A stretch of 64,000 bases of DNA from Gossypium raimondii (taxonomy: Eukaryota; Streptophyta; Magnoliopsida; Malvales; Malvaceae), in contig NC_068569.1 in the NCBI RefSeq assembly GCF_025698545.1, positions 8,804,001 through 8,868,000 of the forward strand, written 5' to 3'. The notes below the pieces were generated by a model, which saw nothing but the letters and a program-made list of their open reading frames with translations, was not told the origin of the DNA and did no database searches. This document shows positions 1-13,793 of the stretch, piece after piece. Position numbers and translations under genes: made by a program. Every line of letters starts with the position of its first letter. Position 1 is the first letter of the stretch.

Positions 1-15
1 GTGTCCTTAATTTAG

Positions 16-3000
16 GTTGTTCGCTGGGGTCGTTCTGTCTATGCCAATATTCAGAAGTTTATACAATTCCAGCTTACAGTTAATGTTGCAGCTCTTGTAA
101 TCAATGTTGTGGCAGCGATATCCTCCGGTGATGTTCCTTTAAATTCAGTGCAGGTACAGCTCTTCTTCACCCATTCAATGTCCCTACATCTCTTCTGAAT
201 TAATTTGACTATACTCAAAAGGTTAGACCTTAATGATAGTTATCTTGTTTTTGCAAAAAATTAAAAATAAAAATGGCTAAAATACCCTAATTTACTCCAA
301 CCTCTTATGAGATTCAGTTTTCTGGTTAACAGCCCGATGATGGTTGAAATCCTTTACATATTAGTACCATAGTATCATCATAGATAGTACAAATACTCTA
401 TATGGGTTTGTCATTTGCATCCTTGATGGTGCATGTTTCTGGATGGGTTGGGTCCATAGTTACCAGGAACGCGATACATCTAGGTTTCTGTATTGGGAAA
501 GGGAAAAGAGTATTCTATTTAGCTAATTTTGTTGTACTAAAGTTAGTTGGTGGCTATTTTGTGTAGCGATATGCAGCAAAACATTTCTCAGGTTGCATAT
601 ACTTTTGATGATTATATGCAATTTTTTAAGAAATAAATTATTTTAATTTAATTAAGGTATTGAAGTGGGATAGAAGTGGTTTGTCCTTTTAAAAATTTAA
701 TGAGCTTTTCTTTTTCTCTTAGCTTGTAAATAGGCTTTTCAAGTATCAACTCATAATTGGTTTTATCATGTTCTAAAGATGGGCATTACAGTTTAAAAGC
801 CTGATTGGGCTGTTCACTGAACTTTTTCCTTCTGTATCTGTCTGTATGTGTCGATGAAACTTCAAAGTTAGTGGAATGTGTATGCTGAATAGAATCCAGA
901 CTTTCTATTGTTTCTCTTGTGATACAGAAAGTTGAAAAAACTACCGGTAGGATGCGTTACTATAATTTAGTCAACCTAAGGAGCTAAGTAGATTAAATCT
1001 TTGTGATGAGCAAAGTTTGAAAATTTGAATTCTCTTGGTACAGTTACTATGGGTTAACCTGATCATGGATACTCTTGGAGCACTTGCATTGGCTACTGAA
1101 CCACCAACAGACAACCTTATGCATAGGTCACCAGTTGGCCGAAGGTTTGAACTCCCTTGCTCATGTCAATTTCCATTGTGTACTTTGGTTTTTAGAACTC
1201 TAATTTTATAGCAACACTTTTTCTAAAATTGATACGGCAACCATCTATCAAATTAATTATTAAAATTCATATTTCTCTATTTAGAAGGGTAAAATACTAC
1301 AGTTTTCTGGTTCTTACAAATAACTTGATCTTCTTCTGAGAAAATATACCAACGTTTTTGGGGAATTTTCCAATTCGGTTTATCTTTGAAACATGACCAT
1401 GTTTGTCATTCTAAGGCTTCAATGAATGTACAATTATACTTCGTAGTTCTTCTCATTTCTTGGATTATCCGATGTGAAAGAAACCAAGTTTCTGCCTGTC
1501 ACAGAATGTGACTGATTTAAGAGAGACTACAGTATGAGAAAAGATAAGAGAAAGATGGATTTCTTGGGTTGGTAGTGCTATTTTTGGGTTTTACAGCAGA
1601 TTTCTTATACTATAACCCTTTAATTCTCGAGCACTGGTTTTCTCCAAGGGAAGAATGATGCAGAATGCTAAGAAACTAATTATGGGATTAGTTGAGATTT
1701 TATTTTCATACTCTTGTTATATTTATGAAGATTAATTACAATATTTTGTAGATCTAGGATACATTTAGTATTTTACATTTAATTAGGGTTTATTATCTGT
1801 GTTTTCTTTTCAAGTCAAGTTTATTTTTGGTTTTCTTGAGTTTGAACTCAAGTTTATTATCTTCTGTTTTCTTGAGTTCAAATTAAGATTATTGACCTGG
1901 AGTCCAAGTTGAGGGTCTATACAAACTAGTGTGCTTGAGGGCATAGACATGCTCGGAATTTCAGCTTACTATCATCCTTGGCTGTGGCTCCAAAGGAACC
2001 CTAGGTGTGATACAAAGCCTCTTCTTCGTTGTGTGATGTAATCAAGGAATCCTGAGTTATCTAATTTTTATTCTTTCTCAAGAAAAAAAGGTTATGATTT
2101 AACTTAATATCCTATCCCCTAAGATGTCCTGCATCAGGATATTTGTCTGAGCTTGTTGAAGAATAAATCAGGGTTGAAGAGAGTTCAGTGGGGAGAAAGG
2201 GAAGGCTTGTAGAGTCGCCTTGCTTTTAAACGTCTTTCACTGTTACTGGTCGCTCTTTTCAACATGTTTACTCTTTCTAACTCGTCTAACAACCATGATC
2301 TGGATTTACTCTTTCAAGCTTGTCTTTGGGTGTTTAATATATTTGTTTGATTTCTCAGGGAACCTCTAATTACAAACATCATGTGGAGGAACTTACTCCT
2401 ACAGGTACATGTTTCTTGGGCCCTCACAATATGACTAATTATGTTCTCCTGTTACCTCTTCACATGTCATAGTTGCAAGTTTATTAAATTGAGAGAGTTG
2501 TTGACTCAGACCTCAGTCTGGAAATGTAGCTTTGCAGTTTCATGTTCTTTTATCATCTTTTAACACGTTATTTCAGGCTTCGTATCAAGTTACTGTCCTC
2601 CTTGTGCTCAACTTCATGGGCTTGACCATTCTTCATTTGAAGGATGACCATGACAGGGAACATGCTTATGACGTGAAGAATACTTTGATATTCAATGCAT
2701 TTGTCATGTGTCAGGTAAGTACTTGTTGACTTGGGTCAGTTTTTCGATTTGCTGGTATTAGTTTTGAGGTTAATTACTCATTTGGTGCCCAAGCTATTGT
2801 TAAATTATTAATTTGTTACCTAAGGGTTTAGAAAATCGCAAATAGGTACTCAATCTTTGCTCCTATTTATCAATTTGCCCACGAGAATAATACCATTAGT
2901 CAAATGGATGACATGCCTAAAATCAAATAAAAAACATGCCATGTCTAAAACCACATCAACGTGCTGCTTTTTGCAATTCTATTGGATATTTTGGACACAT

Positions 3001-3929
3001 CGTCTATTTGAATAATTTGGTTAGCATTATTGGTGGAAAGATTCAAGCACTTGGTTTCAAATTTTTAAACTTTTTAAGTACTAAATTGAGAATTTGACTA
3101 TAGTTCAAGTACTAAATGTGCTGGTAACCCTTGATTATTTTATGTTCGAGACGTCTACAACTCTACATTAATGCTGAAGCATATCTATCTGAATCAGATT
3201 TGCAACTAGTGTAATAAACTTAAATACTGTTCCAAATCACAGATATTCAATGAGTTTAATGCTAGAAAGCCGGAAGAAATCAACTGCTTCAAAGGAGTGA
3301 CTAAAAACTACCTCTTTATGGGAATAATTGGATTTACATTTGTTCTTCAGGTGATCAATCATCTTATCCTTTTTTTCCCTGTTTGTAGTGATCTTTTATG
3401 CTCAGTATATACGTGTGAATGGTGATACTAATTCCAAGCCTGTCTTAGATAATCATAATTGAGTTCCTTGGAAAGTTTACCAAAACGGTTAGACTTAATT
3501 GGAAGCTATGGCTTGTATCCCTTGGCATTGGCATCATCAGGTAAGCTCTTTTTCTTCTTGTCAATTTGAGTTATCTGAATACACCTTGATATAATGTGGG
3601 AATATCCACATTACTCTATATTTTGCTCATGCTAATTAACGTGAGTTGAGATTAGACAAATCTAAGTTGTTTTGTCATTGATTAAACGGTTCATTCAAGA
3701 ATGGTTTTAAATTTGAAGTAGCTACTAGTTTTTGAGCATGGAACGTTCACTAAACTAAAACAAAAATAAATAAATAAAACCCTTTTCATTGATGACTGCT
3801 ATCGTTGTTATTATGTGTTGAAGCTGGCCTCTGGCAATTGTTGGAAAGCTGATTCCGGTTCCTAAGACTCCTGTCTCTGGGTACTTCACCAAGGCATTTC
3901 GACGATGCAGGACAGATCGAAATGCATGA
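16..3929 (+). CDS. ACA9: Autoinhibited Ca2+-ATPase, ACA9-like (3' part only)
   Basis: Plant type IIB P-type pump that exports Ca2+ from the cytosol using ATP. Only the last seven exons are present: 16-153, 1044-1144, 2359-2404, 2577-2714, 3243-3350, 3449-3540 and 3824-3929. They join in phase to 242 residues and a TGA stop. Visible family signatures include [20 protein letters not shown], then the transmembrane stretch with [19 protein letters not shown], which holds the Ca2+-ligating residues of TM6. FNEFNARK and the C-terminal [16 protein letters not shown] follow. The P-domain DKTG site, the ATP site and the N-terminal calmodulin-binding autoinhibitor lie upstream of the window. The VPKTP motif and short tail ending in RNA favour ACA9 over ACA8/ACA10, whose tails I recall as longer. 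The assignment to ACA9 is from memory of the family. No defects are seen in the visible exons. Confidence 0.93.
2768..3129. mobile_element. MITE-like inverted-repeat element in ACA9 intron
   Basis: The two ends of this 362-bp AT-rich stretch are imperfect inverted repeats of about 46 bp. The left end starts GGTTAATTACTCATTTGG. The reverse complement of the right end starts GGTTACCAGCACATTTAG, and similarity continues through CTATxGT and AAATTxTxAATT. There is no coding capacity. It lies wholly inside the intron between the exons ending at 2714 and starting at 3243. A target duplication is not clear; TTGA occurs near both edges. Confidence 0.6.
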
Positions 3930-5572
3930 ACATGTTTTTGTCTATTTGTTCCCCACAAAAGAATAATAGTATATTAATAATTAGACTTGTAAAGCTTTTG
4001 CAGTTTTTATGATGTATATAAGATTAGGGTTGTGAAAGCCCCAAGGCAGTGGCAGTGAATTATGAAACAGTCGCTCGCCTCTGTGAGCTTAAGCCAATCA
4101 TTTTTAAAATGTTCATTTAGTGATTTCGGTTTTTATCTTACAAGCTGACTGTATGATTTATTTAGACTTTAATCGCCTAACAATTATAGTATTTTTTTTA
4201 TCAGGGGAAATGACTATGTTTAATAAAATATGGAGGACAAAATCACTTATTTTTACTGTTTGTAATTAATGTTTTTTGATAATTCAAGCATTTTGGAAAA
4301 TAGATGGTCAGTTTTGTTATGATCCATCCACATCAAGCATCAAGGAATATTCAAATTTTGATTCCTATCATCCTGATAAAATAATTCTATTCTTTTTATA
4401 TTTCAGCAACAATACTAGGGCGCCCGTAAGGGTTTGCAATTCTTGTAACAGCAATGATTAGTTTTAAGTTTATAAAATTAAGCTCCTTTCACTTTCATTC
4501 TAGTCCTTCCACATTCATACATGACCTTAATTATATCTCTTCCTTTTTTATTCTTACACATTCAATTCCCTCACACCTAAGTGTCGTGATCGAATTTAAT
4601 TTGCTAGGCTATTCCATGAATGCATTATTCAGAATTGCTTTCTCTGGATATTCACGTCTTTCTAGTTTTGTCCTCACGTATTTTAACTCATATCCTCAAA
4701 TACAAAAGATAGTACTCTATAAAATAAACATTAATTGTTCTAATTAAGGTTATTTGAATTGGATCGGATTGATTTACCGAAAATCGATTGGGGTACCGAT
4801 TTGGAGAAGGGTGTTGAACTAATTGACCTGAGAATCGGTGCTTATCGGTACAATTACCAGTCTAGTGCTGAAAACTTTGATTCTAATACATTCATTTATG
4901 TATTATTACAACATGGTTCATAGATTAGGTTAGGTTATGATAGTAAAATAGCCTCATATATATTTTAAATAATTCATTATACAATCTCTTATTTTTCAAC
5001 CCTAATTTTAGGGTTTTATTGGTTCTATCACTTACTCCGTTTCAATCGATTCGAAAGGTTGTAGGTCGAAGATCCGACACTTGGTAAAACTCATGTTTGG
5101 CTGCTTCAACGTTCAAACAAGGTTGTTGGACCAACTATGACTCAAAAACAGTGTGATTTGTTAATAAACCATTTCTTAAAAATGACCAGAGCCCAATCTC
5201 TTACAACCTAAAATACCAAAAAAGGAAATCTAAAAAGGTGAATTTTTTTTTTTCATTAACTAAAGACTGGAAGGTTATAAAATATGCACCCTTATTACAC
5301 TGAATAAATTATAGTAGAAATGAAGTTTTGCATCACATCAAGCAACATATTGAGACCCGAACTCTGTAACATTTCTGACCCCCCATTGAGAAACGCATTA
5401 AAGAAAAACCAAAAATCATCTTAACATATAACTTTTATCAGGGCCAGTTAACACCCAAGTATGAACACCAAAGTTGGTCTTTCCCTCTGCTTACTCAAAA
5501 AGACTCCAACTGAGGTAAACGGGAAGACCCGACACCCTTTTACGAAGGCACACATGCATCGAACGGACACGA
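3930..5572. other. Intergenic region between two convergent genes
   Basis: Holds the 3' untranslated regions of the ACA9-like gene (left) and the MSR-like gene (right). No exon with splice signals or recognisable protein similarity was seen. The open frames at 4276-4747 have no homology I recognise and read as chance ORFs in AT-rich DNA. Confidence 0.6.
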
Positions 5573-7817
5573 CTAGCAGAAACAGGAATAAGCCAAGTGG
5601 TTCCTCTTGGCAACGTAAGGAGAGAGGTAGTTGGTGATGGGGGCAGACGTAGCAGGTATATCAGCTGGAACAAGGATTTGAGGCTTCCCTGAAGCTATTC
5701 TTTTTCCAGCTACATTGGCATAGAACAAGCCGGATATGGCTGGTACAAATACATCACTCTGAGAACATATATGGAAGTCTATAACCTTTTCAAATTCCGA
5801 ATCTTCTGATTCAAGGAACTTCCCCTTTTTCTCATCCGGCATTACTCTTTCCTACATTAATTGCAGTAGCACACACAGGTTCAAAATCAAGCATTGCACA
5901 TAATGGTTCAAGAAGCATATTGAAAATACAGTAATTATTATCAGACCAAAGATGAATTTACTCACCTTTGTGTATGTCTTAGGGAAGATATCTCTGAGGA
6001 CACCAAGGCTGTTATCCCACCTTGATTGAGTCAGGTATATGGTGGTATCCGTATCAAACCCGACCTTCCTCAAGAATAAAGCTATCTCCTGTGCATTATA
6101 ACAATTTTTTGCTCTGGCAGAACCACTTCCATGGCAATTCTTATTTTCAAGTATCTCAACCCTCAAGTCCACTGCTATAAACTTGCCATTCGATTTGCGA
6201 CTCAAAGTCCTAAGCCGATCGATCATTGAATCAACAACTTCGAGAACCTCTGATTGTAACTCGAAGGTTCCAAACATTCCCAAACATGCGACTGAATCAA
6301 CACTACTTTTTTGTGCGGTTTTTCTCATATTTACAGTAGGGAAGTAGGTCGCAAGCCTTATGTTGCCCTTTGATTTAAATACAGGTTCTACACTTTCCAC
6401 AATGTGATCTTCAGTGACCCGGTTCGGAACTTTCACAGCAGCAAGATCCCTGATTGATATTTCATTTGGCAACTCTTTTGCTACTTTGACAATCCCATCC
6501 AGGCTTTTCATGAACTTGTCAACATCATAAATATCCTCAAAGTTTCTGAAAATTTTCAATTATGTAGTATGAGAAAAAAGTTGAAGGAAAAGGAAAGGAG
6601 AGAACATGAGATCTCGAAAATGAACACGAGCACGAACCTTACATCACCGGGTTTGCTCCCTCTAATGTCTGGAAGTACAAGAGTTGCTGTTAGATACCTT
6701 GCTACCACTACAGCATCAGCTATCTGATGAGAACATTGCACACCACAGAATGAATAATAAATCAGATGGAAAACAAGATAATGCTTTCAAAAGATTACTG
6801 TATCGATTCATTCAAGATCCCATTCCTGATTAAGGCATGTTTACATTTACCAATTTAACAGGATAAGGTTACCATGAGCAACAGTTTACCTGAGAGACAT
6901 GATATTCTGGACCATTAGTCAATGAGAAAGTAACATACCCTCTTGACTGCTCTATCTCATCTGTCACCCAATTAACAACACCATCAGTTAAAAGAGAAGC
7001 ATTAGGATAAATTTCAGCCTACTGTGGGAGATCTACATACACATATGACAAATTTATACAACACTTGGGAGAAATTAAATGAATTTAACGAACCCAAATC
7101 CGTCCTGCTCCAACACGGCTTCAGCTCTTGGATGTCTTCCATCCAAGGCCCTTTGCTCCTCTTAGAAAGCTTAACAAGGCCATCGTTCTCAATAGCATTG
7201 ACACTCTCAAAATGAGCATCCTCACCATCTCCAGGAAGCTTGTCCTACATAATGAGGGCAGGGCAAAGACCATGTAAATAAAATATGAGGAACTGAAATG
7301 ATATCAAACAAACCTTGAAGAATTTAATCACTATAAACGAAAAAAACATAAACATCAATAGAATTTATAATAATACATCTACAATTTCCTTGTTCCAATG
7401 GGTCGTTTCTTCATTCCTTCACAATCTATTGTCCAAGATACTCAACCAGAAAGCAAATCAGCTTTAATAATATTATCCAAGACAACATTTTGAAGATCAT
7501 AGTTGTAATAAATTACAGATTTGATGCCAAGAGAAGCAAAGTGGAAACTGAAGGGAGGTGCAAATTCAAGCTCCTTACTCAGATTTACTTCCACAAAAGC
7601 AGAGATTAAAAAAAAAAAAAATGAGTTTAATACAAAAGAATTGAATCTTCTCAAAACAAAGATGAAAATGGTGATAAACTTTGAAATGAAATAACTGTAA
7701 AGAAAGAGGCATTACTTGAAGCGAATCAAAATGGTCTCTTTTAATCATTTGACCAAGCATCACAAACATGGTGAGAGTAAGTATACCAGCCACTACTTGC
7801 CTCAAATCAACTCCCAT
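5573..7817 (-). CDS. MSR1: MANNAN SYNTHESIS RELATED (MSR1/2)-like O-fucosyltransferase family protein
   Basis: Plant-specific, predicted Golgi type II membrane protein of the O-fucosyltransferase (DUF246/GT65-related) family. Arabidopsis MSR proteins promote glucomannan synthesis. Six exons on the minus strand, 7716-7817, 7094-7244, 6890-6960, 6638-6723, 5966-6545 and 5573-5851, total 1269 nt and 422 residues, with phases matching at every junction. The ATG gives MGVDLRQVVAGILTLTMFVM, a short N-tail followed by a signal anchor (about residues 7-25). LVLPDIRGSKPGDV, NFEDIYDVDK, CYNAQEIALFLRKVGFDTDT, IYLTQSRW, SDVFVPAISGLFYANVAGKR and the C-terminal NHLAYSCFC are family hallmarks. It looks intact. 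It is convergent with the ACA9-like gene, the same neighbour I recall in Arabidopsis (At3g21180/At3g21190). Donor activity as a true fucosyltransferase is not established by sequence. Confidence 0.93.
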
Positions 7818-10800
7818 TTTTTCTCTCTCGAAATTCTATGACAAGATCAAAAAAGAAAGGCCCAAAGAGTGGGTGTCTTCCCAAGAATTTTAGACCTACA
7901 GAAGAGAAGGTATGCTTAACAAAAAGCTGAAACAGCAAGCTTAACAAGAGAGTAAGATAGATAGGGAAATGATAACACAATAAAGCTTGTGTTTTTATTG
8001 GTCAATCAATAAATAAAGCTTAGTTAAGTGCAGCGGTCTTAGACTAATTAATGTTAGTGTTATTTTGGGGTCTCTTACATTACATTAACACCACCGACAC
8101 TTAACCATGAAAAAGATGTGCTGCCTGTTTTTCTTACAACAATATATTTTTGTCCCCCGCTGTTTTTGCCTTTGTATGTGGGTTTTAGATTAGCTTTCCC
8201 TTCTTTCTTTTTTTTCCTTAAATATGTGGCTTTCAACTTTGAAGTTTGAACTTCAATGAAGGACCTAATCTATCTTCCACACATTTTTCATGTCTATCAC
8301 TTTCTTTCTTTTTTCTTTTCTTATAGAAAATTTAATTATCTACTATAACATGTTTGAGCCACTTAATGAATAAAAGATACACTCATTCACATTAACCAAA
8401 TATAATTTTAACAGACAAATAAACTTTTAATGTATCAATTTAAATTATATAACTCGTTCACAATAGTATTGCTGGCAACAACTTTTTAACTAGTAAAAAC
8501 GATAGATAAATTTAGATTTTATTCTTAATATTTTCGTCGATTGAATATTAACTCGATTAGCATGTGCATTGTTATCAATATAAGAGGATGTAGATTTGAG
8601 TGGTTAAAGTGTATTATCCTCCTATTTTATGGGTTGGAAATAGGCTATGGGTAGTTTCAGACATTATCTCAAAAAGAACAGATATGATCAGAACTTATAA
8701 TGAAATTATTCAAAAAAAAACTCCATGATGTACAATGAAAATAATTATTTAACATGTTTATTAAGAATTGATACGAAAATTAAAAAATACTTTAATTGAA
8801 TGGTAAAATTAGGAGAATATATATTTAACAATTAAATTGAAACCGATAATAAACAATAGTAATTCAGTCAAAATATTTATATATAGTATAGATATAGCAA
8901 ATAAATAAAGTAAAGCAAAAATAATCTCTTGTTTCTATTTTATAAAGATTTTCACTTTAAATCACTTTTTTCCTTACTTTGTTCTTTTTCTAAATGTTCC
9001 ATTTTTGTTTCCTCTTTATCACTTTAAATTGGAGAGATTACAATGTCGACAAGATGATACTGACCTAACGACCTGTCCATACTCGACAAACTTCACAGTC
9101 GCTCCATCTTCACCTTTTTCTTTTCTTTTAAATTAAATTTAAAAATTTTAGTAGCGTTGTGTTGTATACAACTCTAACCAAAAGAGTATTATGAAATAAT
9201 ATATCTGACATGAAAAAACACATCTAGTATTAATAGTTATAAAGAAAATGTTTTTTTTATCATGTTTTCTCTCTATATATTTTTTTCTTAACCATTTTAG
9301 CCATTTAGGTACTAAACAGAAAAATAAAATTCTAAAGTTAATATTTTGTATGCTGGTTTTGTGTAGACGCAAAATGAGAATGAATTAATAATAAGAAACC
9401 ACTAACTCAATGAGAAAATAATTAAGTATGTATTAGTTGGAATATCTGACTTTAGGTCTTTTGTCTTTTGTCTTTTGTCTGATTTTCTTCTTCTTTTTTC
9501 TTATTTAAAGATAAGAAAGAATTTAGGATAAAAATCTTAGTGTAAAACAAATATACTTTTTTATAATCCAATGATTATCGCCTTAATTTTTGCCAAGGGC
9601 AGTAATCAACCCTGCTGCGTAATAGATATAGGTTTTTATCATATTTATTCTTTTGATATAATATTTAAAATTATTCATAATCCTCCTCAACATTTAAATA
9701 GGAGGATAACTCACGTCCTCCTACATAGACAATAATACCGATACCAATCGAACTAAGACTCAATCGGTATTTATATTATATTTAAAACTACTATAGTTAC
9801 ATCAATTTAGTTTGATAATGATTTTTTTTTACAAAAGTAAATCATATTATTATAAAAATAATTTTGTCTTTTATATAATATCAGTAAAATTTCAAATATA
9901 TATATTTTTATATTTAATAAATATTTTTGTATGTTAATCTTATATATTAAATCATTTTATATATTGTTAATGGGATTAAAAAAAACTCTACAAGAGAGTT
10001 TAGAATGCTGTCATATATAATTTTTGTTAATTTTTAACTATTATTATTTTAGATACTAACAATGAAAATTTTTAACTCCACGAGCGAAGTTAAATGTTCT
10101 TTTATAAATATTAAATGAAATACAGATTAATTAAAAGGGACAAATGTTATTCATTTAATTTTACTTGAGGAGTTCCCAATATATCATTTTTATTTTATTT
10201 TATAACAACATCTTAAACCTTTCATGTGAATTTTTTTATTCCACTAATAATCATGTAAATGTTAATATATTGATAATTTAGATAAAATTATATACATTAT
10301 AAAATATTCATGCGTTTGTATTTTTTCATATCGTCTACTGAAATAACTAAAAGATTAGGTTTGATAGTTTTTATAATTTTTTAAGTGTAAATAATAATTG
10401 AGTTATATGATATATTAGAATAAACCATGAAAGTGACTCACACCATAAATGGTGTAGAAAGCCATTAAAAGTAGTAAAGTAGTTTCACATTATAGGTAGT
10501 ATAAACAACTACTAAAAATGGCAATAATTCACAGTGTGGTATAAAAAGTCACTAAGGATGTTGTTTGTGTTACGAGAATTTTGAGCAATACACATCTCCT
10601 TTTTTGTCTTGGTGTTGACAAAAATTCTACTCTATAAATGTGAGTGGTAGAGTATTGTGAATTAAGAGCATTATTGGAATAAAGAGATTAGATGAGATGG
10701 GTGATCAAAATTTGTATAATTTGTAGGAGATGAATGAACCCACATCGTATGACAAAATCAACTTCTTTTTTTTAGTTTTACTTTGAAATGTAGGTGTCAA

Positions 10801-12966
10801 CAAGGAGTGATATAACAGGTTTCTTCAAACAACCTAACTAATCTGTTTAAAATAACATAATTTTGCAGGCCAATTCCTACCACAATATTGTGAGGTAACC
10901 CATAGTTTGACCTTACTAATAATTTAGATATGATGGAAAGGACCTCACCTGCAGCAATAATTATATTCTATTGTTATGAGACAAAAACAAGCAGTTAATA
11001 CAAAGATTTTCATTTAATTTGGTCATTGTTAACAAGGTTAGGTTTGGGAACACCAATTTGTTTTTTAATTCAAAGAGATTCCTGGGAGTACGAGAATTTA
11101 ATTGCGTAGAAACAAAGATTAATTGAGGGCAAGGCAAGTGGTAGTAATTGAAGCTCTTCCAAGAAAATGACTGCTAAACAGCTATTGTCAGTGAGTCATT
11201 AACCTTTGGCAAACCAAATGCAAGGGCTCTAAGCCAATTTATAAATCAAAACCATTGAAACATTTCTATTTTTCTTCCGCTCACCCCATTAATTGTTTCA
11301 AAAGACCATCAGAAATTACAAAATATAAGAACAAATTTGAAATGGGAGGATTTAAATAATCTCTTACAGTAAATGAACTTCGTATAAGGATTGAGTAATA
11401 GAAAATCAAATGTGAAGGGAAGTTTATTATAAGTATGGATTTTCTTTGCCACACTAACAGATATGGGCTTCGTTTGGACTTCGGCTTGGTCTAATATCAT
11501 GGAAGTGACCTACTGCTCCATTTACAAACTCAACTCAATATAGATCTATTCATAGGTCAAGTTATTCGTCTAAGTCCGAATGTCCGTGTGAAATTTGAGA
11601 AGGTTTGAGTATGCCCGAAAAATGGACTTAGGCAAAAAATTTAGGTCCATTTAAAATATGGGTCAAAGTCGGATTTGAACATTTAAGACTTAAGCCTAGC
11701 CTAACTCATTTTTAACTTTATGATACTTTATATTATATTATTTTTATATATTACGTAATTTATAACACATTAGAAAATAAACCTATATTAAATACTCTAA
11801 TGTAAACATTAAAATAATATAAAAAAATTTAAAATGATATGGGCGGACATAAAATGGGATTGGGTTAATCTTTTACAAATATGAGCGGGTTAAGGTAAAA
11901 TTTTAGACCCATATTTTAAGCCGGACCGGATTTGAACAAATATAAAATATATTGATATCATGTTTAGACCTAATTCAAACCCGACCCAACCCGACTCATG
12001 AGCACATTTAACTCAATAACCCATTCATATTTTTACATTCAACCTTTTTCCAATTTATTCTAGTTTTTCTTTTCTTTATTGAAGGGATAGGAGTTGTTAA
12101 ACTTGAGACGGATGTTAATTAAAAATTAAAAAATACATCCATTTTCACTTTTAGTCGATAATTTATTTAATTTTTTTTTATAAAACAGTTTATTGTAGTC
12201 ATATAATCCGTAAACATTCAAGCAATCGGTAACTTCAAACTTCTTCGATCCAAGTTGTGTTCAAATTCATATGCGTCAAGCCACCTCAAATCACTAATAT
12301 TTCCTTTTTTGGGTAAATATCAAACTTATACCTAATCTTTAGTTCAATAGATAATTTGATATTTGAACTTTGATTGGGTTTAATTATAGACACGTGATAT
12401 TTAAATCGTGGTTTATATGTATACATAAAATTTTGATTTTAATTCGGTTGTGCATATTTAAAGAAATTCATATTGAATTAATATAACGGTTTGTGTATGC
12501 AAGATATCAATATAAAATTATGCTAATTCAATAATGTTATTAATAATTTTTAAAATCGAATCAAATAACTTTTTAATGTAAAATCATACAAAATTAAAAT
12601 TAGTATATGATATTACACATTAAATTAGATATAATGTATAGTTTTAATATTTACTCTTTTATTACTCTTCTTTTAAGTTGATTCGTTTATTCAATTGTTT
12701 TTAACAACTAGTAGCATTTCCATTTCTTTATTTTTAATGTTTTAAACAAATTTTTAAATCTCAAAATGATTTATGATTTTAAACTTTGAATTATCAAAAT
12801 GGAACTTTTAAACCGCTTGTTCTTTGTGTTGAATTTTATAACAATTTTAATCTTTTATTTTTATTTTTAAGGATAAATTTTATTTTGTTTTTTAAAGAAG
12901 TGCATAAAAATAATAATTAGTTACTATCTTATTCCTTTTTTGCAAAAAAAAACAAAAACAAAAAAG
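7818..12966. other. Long AT-rich intergenic region
   Basis: No gene was recognised. The first part is the 5' leader and promoter zone of the MSR-like gene. A short tandem TCTTTTG run lies near 9459-9480. A small perfect hairpin (ACACCA/TGGTGT) lies near 10441-10457. The rest is AT-rich sequence without splice-supported frames. Confidence 0.55.
11520..12010. repeat. Probable dispersed non-coding repeat
   Basis: The edges are rich in GGGT/CCGACC-type words (for example AACCCGACCCAACCCGACTC near the right end) and the centre is very AT-rich. This composition contrasts with the flanks and resembles degenerate plant inverted-repeat elements. The ends are only loosely complementary, so class and limits are uncertain. 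Confidence 0.35.
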
Positions 12967-13304
12967 GGTTAAATTCTTTTATTAGTCAATTTACTTTGAG
13001 AAAATTGTGAATTTCGTCTCTCTATTTTAATTTGGTCATTTTAGTCCCTATACTTTTCAATTTTAAAATTTCAATACTCACCAAACAATAATTGTTAAAT
13101 TGATTAAGTTCAGTTCGTTATTTTCAAAATCGATCTGAAAAATATATTATCATATGTTATTCCCACATGTTAATGACTGTTATTTGTGTTAAGATTGAAA
13201 ATTTAAAATTCAAAAAGTATAGAAACTTAGAATGATTTAATTGAAGAATATGGATTAAATCTACAATTGTGCGTATAGTACAAGATTAATAATTGAATTT
13301 AACC
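12967..13304. mobile_element. MITE-like element with very long terminal inverted repeats
   Basis: A 338-bp non-coding stretch upstream of EXO70. The left arm begins GGTTAAATTCTTTTATTAGT. The reverse complement of the right arm begins GGTTAAATTCAATTATTAAT. Similarity extends for more than 100 bp per arm, including CTATACTTTT-CAATTTTAAA words, so the element is close to one long imperfect palindrome with a short loop. It could supply hairpin RNA if transcribed. Confidence 0.65.
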
Positions 13305-13793
13305 AAATATATTTAACTTTTACTATTTGGGTCATGACCGAAATTAACCAATTTTAAAAGTACAAAGAGAATTTAACTAAAGAGAAATGAACCGATTCAC
13401 CACTATTTAATATTAAAGTAGCCCCTGATTTTGTTTAGGCCTAGTTTTTCGAAACAGTCGGAACCGAGGACTGGGGACAGTTGTGAAAATATAGGTGGGT
13501 TGGGAGAGATGGTTGTGAAATTGAAATGAAAAGACAAAGAGTTCCTTACAGAAAACCCACATCCAATCTTTCAAACTTCCAAGCCAGGGTTCCTTTTTTA
13601 TTTTTTCAAGAAATTTTAAGGTATGGTAGTTGGAAGTTTGTGATTCACAGATACTTGTTTTGTAAGTGAGGTTTGGTTTGAGTTTCGGTAGTTGGTTGAG
13701 AAAAAAAGGGTAAATGAGTGATACATAAGAAACCTTTGAACTTCCAACATAAAACCAGTTCTTTAATTAAGAGTCCTCAGATATGATTGCACC